Shown piece by piece: positions 60,265 through 64,000 of a stretch of 64,000 bases of DNA. Below the pieces are notes generated by a model. The model saw only the letters and a program-made list of their open reading frames with translations, did no database searches and was not told the DNA's origin. Within the stretch, counting starts at the first letter, position 1. The number at the start of each line of letters is the position of its first letter. The position numbers and the translations under genes were made by a program. This DNA comes from Halovenus aranensis (lineage in GTDB: Archaea > Halobacteriota > Halobacteria > Halobacteriales > Haloarculaceae). The stretch covers positions 1 to 64,000 of the forward strand of contig NZ_FNFC01000006.1 of the NCBI RefSeq assembly GCF_900100385.1, in the 5' to 3' direction.

Positions 60265-61569
60265 ATGGCACGGCTCGATACCCGGGTTATCGGTGACGCG
60301 CATCGCAACGGCATCGCATGGGAGACACTCGTCTCGCTGGTCGATATCGAGAACAGGATGGCTGCCCACGACGGCGAACACGAGGGCGCACAGGCGATTG
60401 CCGACACCTTCGAGGAGGTCGGGCTTCGAGAAGTCACCATCGAGGAGTTCGAAGTCCCCGGCTGGTGGCGTAGCTCGTCGACGCTCGACCTCGCGGGACG
60501 CGGGAGTTACAGACACCAGCATCAGGTACTCGCGCTCCCGGGGACGCCAGCGGGCGAAGAGACTGCCGAACTGGTCGATGTCGGGCACGGTACGCCCGCC
60601 GAGTTCGACGAGGCAGACATCGAGGGCAAGCTTGCGATGGCATCGAGCAAGACGCCCGAGGACCACGACCGCTGGATTCACCGCAAGGAAAAGTACGAAG
60701 CTGCCATCGAGGGCGGTGCGGTCGGGTTCGTCTTCCGCAACCACGTCGAGGGCTGTCTCCCACCGACCGGGGGTATCCACCAGGGCGACGACCCCGGCGC
60801 GATACCGGCTGTCGGCGTCTCGCGCGAACTCGGCCACCGGCTGGTGCGTCACTGCGAGGACGCTGTCGAGGCGACGCTGTCCGTCGATTGCCACAACGAG
60901 ACGGCGACCTCACAGAACGTCTCGGGCGTCATCGGTCCGGACACCGACGAGCGGATTCTGGTCACCGCACACCACGACGCTCACGATATCGCAGAGGGTG
61001 CCGAGGACAACGGCGCTGGCTCGGCACTCGTCTGTGAGGTGGCCCGCCTGTTCTCACAGCTTGCCGACGAGTTGGCTGTCGGCGTCGAGTTTACCACGTT
61101 CGGGGCCGAGGAAACCGGACTTCGTGGCTCCGGACACATGGCAGAAACACGCGACCTCGACGAGATTCGGGCGGTCGTCAACCTCGATGCCATCGGTGGC
61201 TCGCGGTCGCTCGGCGTCGGCACCCACGGCTTCGACGAACTCACCGCGACGTTCGAGGCCGTCGCAGATGCGCTCGATACGCCTGTCGAAGTCGACGAGG
61301 ATATCAAGCCACACAGCGACCACTGGCCGTTCGTCCAGGAGGGCGTGCCCGGCATCATGGCCTACTCCGTCTCCGAGTCGGACGGTCGAGGCTGGGGGCA
61401 CACACACGCGGATACTCTCGACAAGCTCGACAAGCGAGACTTCCGTGACCTCGCCGTTGTTCTCTCGGCCGGCGTCCTGAAGCTCGCAACAGAGGAGTTC
61501 GTCCCCGAACGCGTCGACCCCGACACGATTGAGGACCGTGCGACAGAACAGGGTCTCGACATCAGCTGA
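60265..61569 (+). CDS. M28 family zinc peptidase
   Basis: A 434-residue metallopeptidase. Metal ligands: TAHHDAHD (His, Asp), GAEDNGAGSA (shared Asp), FGAEETGLRGSG (catalytic and metal Glu), VVNLDAIGG (Asp) and GHTHADTLDKLD (late His). A protease-associated-like insert precedes them, with GKLAMASSKTPEDHD. No signal peptide is evident, so a cytoplasmic or tightly associated aminopeptidase is likely. ATG at 60265. The CBS protein gene follows 60 bp later. Confidence 0.9.
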   Translation: MARLDTRVIGDAHRNGIAWETLVSLVDIENRMAAHDGEHEGAQAIADTFEEVGLREVTIEEFEVPGWWRSSSTLDLAGRGSYRHQHQVLALPGTPAGEETAELVDVGHGTPAEFDEADIEGKLAMASSKTPEDHDRWIHRKEKYEAAIEGGAVGFVFRNHVEGCLPPTGGIHQGDDPGAIPAVGVSRELGHRLVRHCEDAVEATLSVDCHNETATSQNVSGVIGPDTDERILVTAHHDAHDIAEGAEDNGAGSALVCEVARLFSQLADELAVGVEFTTFGAEETGLRGSGHMAETRDLDEIRAVVNLDAIGGSRSLGVGTHGFDELTATFEAVADALDTPVEVDEDIKPHSDHWPFVQEGVPGIMAYSVSESDGRGWGHTHADTLDKLDKRDFRDLAVVLSAGVLKLATEEFVPERVDPDTIEDRATEQGLDIS

Positions 61570-61629
61570 GGATTCGAGTCGACCTGGGTGTGCGACAGAC
61601 TTTCACACACCGCGCCCGAAACGTAGGTA

Positions 61630-62061
61630 ATGACGGGACGAGAGATTCCGTCGGTTCGGGACGTGTACGTCGGAAACGTGATGACAGAAGGGGTGGAAAC
61701 GATAGCAAGCGACCGCACGGCGGCCGATGCAGCCAGCCGTCTCTACGAATCCGGTATCGGCTCACTGCTGGTCGATGGCGAGGACGGACGGCCTGACGGG
61801 ATTATCACCGAGACCGACTTCGTCGAACTCGCAGCCGTCGGACAGGACCCGACGACGCCGACCGTCGCAGACTGCATGAGCTCGCCGGTCCTGACTGCTT
61901 CGACAGACGAAACGCTGGACGACGTTGCCGAACTGATGGCAGACCGGAATGTAAAGAAGGTCCCGATAACCGAGACACGGGCGGGAACCGTCGTCGGGAT
62001 GGTCACCACGACCGACATCGCGAAATATCTCCCGGTCCGTGAGTTCCATCCCGAACGGTGA
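61630..62061 (+). CDS. CBS-domain pair protein
   Basis: A 143-residue protein of two CBS repeats: VRDVYVGNVMTEGVETIASDRTAADAAS followed by GSLLVDGEDGRPDGIITETDFV, and VADCMSSPVLTASTDETLDDVAELM with KKVPITETRAGTVVGMVTTTDIAKY. CBS pairs bind adenine nucleotides and report energy state. With no attached enzyme it probably acts in trans. ATG at 61630. Confidence 0.92.
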   Translation: MTGREIPSVRDVYVGNVMTEGVETIASDRTAADAASRLYESGIGSLLVDGEDGRPDGIITETDFVELAAVGQDPTTPTVADCMSSPVLTASTDETLDDVAELMADRNVKKVPITETRAGTVVGMVTTTDIAKYLPVREFHPER

Positions 62062-62106
62062 GCGAGAGTGTTGTGGCTGATACTGGTCTGTTGTCACTGA
62101 CTGTAA

Positions 62107-62826
62107 CTACTTCGAGAGCGCGACACAGTAGTGATACGCCGAATCGCCCTCGCCGTACCGCACCGCTGTCACCTCCCAGGCGGTCCCAACAGTCGCCTCT
62201 CTGAACCGCTCGGGACTGAACAGTCGAAAGAGCAGTATATCGCTGACCGCTCCCTCGTATTCGAAGCTCATCACCCGGGATGCAAGCCCTGGCGTCGGGT
62301 CCGGCCGGTAGCCGAGTAACTCACTCGCTTCGTCTCGCTCGGGGTCGTAGCTGTCGATTACCGCCGTTCCATCCGGCTCGGTAACCACAGCGAGGTCGTG
62401 CAGAAACGCCCGAAGCCCGTCTATCGAGCCGGTGAGTCCGGCCTGTGTTCCGAACGCGAGCGCCGACTGGAACCGGTCACGGCCGAACGCGGCCGTGAGG
62501 TCGAACATGTCCACGTTGCGCGGATCTGTGACCCCGCGGTCGTCCATCAGCGAGACGAGGTGGTCACTCTCCTCGATTGCGACTGTCTCAAACTGCTCTT
62601 GGAAGTACAGCGCGTGTTTCCCTGCCCCGGCACCCATATCCAACAACGGTCCATCCAGCAACGAGTCGAACCAGTCGGCCCATGCGGCCTCACTGGTGTA
62701 CTCCTCGAAATAGAACTTCTCGATAGGGTGGGCAAGCCGCTGCTCGCCGTCGCGCTGTACCAGTGGTTCTCCTCGCCGGCCGTGGTAGTGGTCTGCCAGT
62801 GCACGGCCAAAGGGGTCTGCTGTCAT
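62107..62826 (-). CDS. class I SAM-dependent methyltransferase
   Basis: A 239-residue methyltransferase. Motif I is LLDMGAGAGKHALYF (SAM binding), with VAIEESDHLVSLMDDRGV as motif II and ALAFGTQAGLTG as motif IV. A beta-rich C-terminal part with DEASELLGYRPDPTP follows. The acceptor is unknown. A TATA box (rc TTTATTATAT, about 62848-62858) centred 27 nt upstream fits a leaderless ATG at 62826. The convergent CBS gene ends 45 bp away. Confidence 0.88.
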   Translation of the reverse strand: MTADPFGRALADHYHGRRGEPLVQRDGEQRLAHPIEKFYFEEYTSEAAWADWFDSLLDGPLLDMGAGAGKHALYFQEQFETVAIEESDHLVSLMDDRGVTDPRNVDMFDLTAAFGRDRFQSALAFGTQAGLTGSIDGLRAFLHDLAVVTEPDGTAVIDSYDPERDEASELLGYRPDPTPGLASRVMSFEYEGAVSDILLFRLFSPERFREATVGTAWEVTAVRYGEGDSAYHYCVALSK

Positions 62827-62986
62827 TCAGGCCCCTGTTTTCGCCCGGATATAATAAATTCACAATGACATGTGTTTTCTGGTACCGAGAAACGATATTG
62901 TCGCTGCCCCCAGCGTCCGGCACGACGGGAGTTGGCACAGAGATACAATCGCTTTAGTGGCTACCACGCGACAGCACAGATAACGA

Positions 62987-63076
62987 ATGTGGCACGCAGG
63001 AAACCGCGCTGCCGTCCGCCGTGAGCGACCGATGGGCCGACAACCAGCAGGCGACCGCCGAGGGCACTACCGATGA
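62987..63076 (+). CDS. possible 29-codon leader peptide upstream of DUF418 gene
   Basis: ATG at 62987 opens a short frame (WHAGNRAAVRRERPMGRQPA, then a basic tail) that ends at TGA 63074-63076, overlapping the ATG of the DUF418 gene (ATGA). It is unusually basic for a haloarchaeal protein, so it may be spurious or a regulatory upstream frame. A weak TATA-like gctttagt sits near 62951-62958. Confidence 0.25.
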   Translation: MWHAGNRAAVRRERPMGRQPAGDRRGHYR

Positions 63077-64000
63077 GTTCCGAGAACGGCCCGACTCCCC
63101 CCTCAGAGCGAATCGTCGCGCTCGATGCCTTGCGTGGATTCGCGCTACTGGGCATCCTCGTCATCAACATCCGGCTGTTCTCGATGCCGGAAATTGTCCT
63201 CTCGAATCCGACCGCGTACGGCGACTTCACGGGTCCCAACTACTGGGCGTGGTTCGTGGGTCACGTCTTAGCCGAACAGAAGTTCATCACGCTGTTCACG
63301 ATTCTGTTCGGTGGTGGCCTCTTGCTCTTTACCAGAAACGCCGAGAAAAAGGGGAAAGAGCCGCTTACACTGTTTTTCAAACGCTCGGGCTGGCTCGTTG
63401 CCTTCGGACTCGTTCACGCCTACGCGCTGTGGTACGGTGACATTCTCGTCGCCTACGGCGTGACTGCCTTTTTCGTCGTCTTTCTCCGCGACCACGACGT
63501 GCGGAGTCTCCTCGGTATCGCGGTCGTTCTCCTCGCGATACCCTCCTTGACCGAGGTGTCCGTCGCTCTGACGAGCGAAGCGAGCCAGCTCGCGAGTTCG
63601 CTCGACCCTGCCGCGTCTGTGCTCCAGAGCGAAATCGAGACCTACCAGAGCGGCTGGGTCGAACAACTCGACCACCGGGTGTCGACCTCCTTCCGACGAC
63701 AGACCCAGGGATATCTGGGCTACACGTTCTGGCGGGTCGCCGGGGCCATGGTGTTGGGGATGGCGCTGTTCAAACAGGGGATTCTCACTAACGAGCGCTC
63801 GTCCACGTTCTATCGGCGACTCATGCTCGCTGGCGGTGTCGCTGGCCTGTCGCTGACGCTGGCTGGGGTCGCCTTTATCGAAGCCAACGAGTGGGCTATC
63901 GATTCGATTCTCTACTGGCAGCAGTTCAATTACTGGGGGAGCTTCCTGCTCGCTGGCGGATACATCGGCGCAATTATGCTGTTCTCGCGACGTTTCGCTG
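63073..64000 (+). CDS. DUF418 family membrane protein, C-terminus beyond window
   Basis: The frame begins MSSENGPTPPSERIVALDALRG and runs to the window end, 309 codons. The opening RGFALLGILVINIRLF helix, the KFITLFTILFGGGLLL segment, RSGWLVAFGLVHAYALWYGDILVAYGV and WRVAGAMVLGMALFK are hallmarks of DUF418/YeiB-type multi-span membrane proteins, whose role is poorly defined. About 6 helices are visible. The start at 63073 follows a 150-bp region with a possible upstream short frame. Confidence 0.88.
   Translation, partial: MSSENGPTPPSERIVALDALRGFALLGILVINIRLFSMPEIVLSNPTAYGDFTGPNYWAWFVGHVLAEQKFITLFTILFGGGLLLFTRNAEKKGKEPLTLFFKRSGWLVAFGLVHAYALWYGDILVAYGVTAFFVVFLRDHDVRSLLGIAVVLLAIPSLTEVSVALTSEASQLASSLDPAASVLQSEIETYQSGWVEQLDHRVSTSFRRQTQGYLGYTFWRVAGAMVLGMALFKQGILTNERSSTFYRRLMLAGGVAGLSLTLAGVAFIEANEWAIDSILYWQQFNYWGSFLLAGGYIGAIMLFSRRFA

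Noticed and set aside
59926-60894. 322-aa minus-strand frame at the UPF0200/M28 boundary
   Set aside because: Covers the divergent starts of two genuine genes and has no recognisable domain.
60257-61480. 407-aa plus-strand frame over the M28 peptidase
   Set aside because: Ser/Arg/Thr-rich +1 shadow of the peptidase frame.

Overview
This window is a chromosomal stretch of a haloarchaeon (class Halobacteria). The evidence is a halorhodopsin gene, PAN and CDC48 ATPases, archaeal eIF1A, an aMBF1-type factor, a TFB-like cyclin-fold protein, strongly acidic proteins, GC-rich coding DNA that throws off many Arg/Ser-rich shadow frames, and TATA boxes centred about 26 nt before start codons (leaderless promoters). 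Two intron-less tRNA-Leu genes (GAG and TAG) are present. I saw no rRNA, CRISPR array or intact insertion sequence.

Layout. 1-3 kb: small regulators (winged-helix fragment, zinc ribbon, HTH_10), a flavin-oxidase-like protein, a rhomboid protease, a 28-aa membrane peptide and DUF371. 3-7 kb: a minus-strand ABC exporter operon whose first permease is fused to a PrsW-like intramembrane protease. 7-12.2 kb: a GLUG-repeat Tat lipoprotein, DUF5811, then a plus-strand run of prenyl synthase, Nudix/eIF2B-like fusion and an adenosine-derivative deaminase. 12.2-18 kb: tRNA-Leu(GAG), aMBF1-HAD pair, MacB-like ABC pair and an FNT channel fused to two Usp domains. 18-23.2 kb: a chemotaxis transducer broken by a one-base frameshift, an HExxH lipoprotein and halorhodopsin. 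23.2-31.3 kb: tRNA-Leu(TAG) beside a tRNA-derived fold-back element, TFB-like protein, CoaD, wHTH regulator, DNA polymerase IV, erythromycin-esterase-like protein, PAN and PepF. 31.3-41.7 kb: Hsp20-like protein-CDC48 operon, methyltransferase, Xaa-Pro peptidase, conserved haloarchaeal proteins, VOC protein, pyruvate kinase and a wHTH regulator with a palindromic promoter. 41.7-50.3 kb: MutS-like ATPase, Lhr helicase, DUF302, phosphoglycolate phosphatase, a possible structured RNA, GTPBP-type GTPase, GNAT and DUF7331. 50.3-56 kb: an AT-rich leader and an unrecognised two-gene unit, then hydroxyacid dehydrogenase, aminotransferase, eIF1A and CspA. 56-64 kb: a second ABC system whose permease ends in a CPBP protease, the UPF0201/UPF0200 pair, an M28 peptidase, a CBS protein, a methyltransferase and a truncated DUF418 protein.

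Themes. Protein turnover is over-represented: PAN, CDC48, PepF, M24 and M28 peptidases, rhomboid, an HExxH lipoprotein and two different intramembrane protease domains, each welded to an ABC-2 permease. The two permease-protease fusions use unrelated catalytic chemistry but the same architecture, which makes them my leading candidate for an under-described membrane system. The second candidate is the coupled pair at 50.65-52.75 kb: a large soluble protein with no recognisable enzyme motif and a zinc-finger membrane protein.

Limits: family names come from recognising motifs by eye. No database search or folding program was run.
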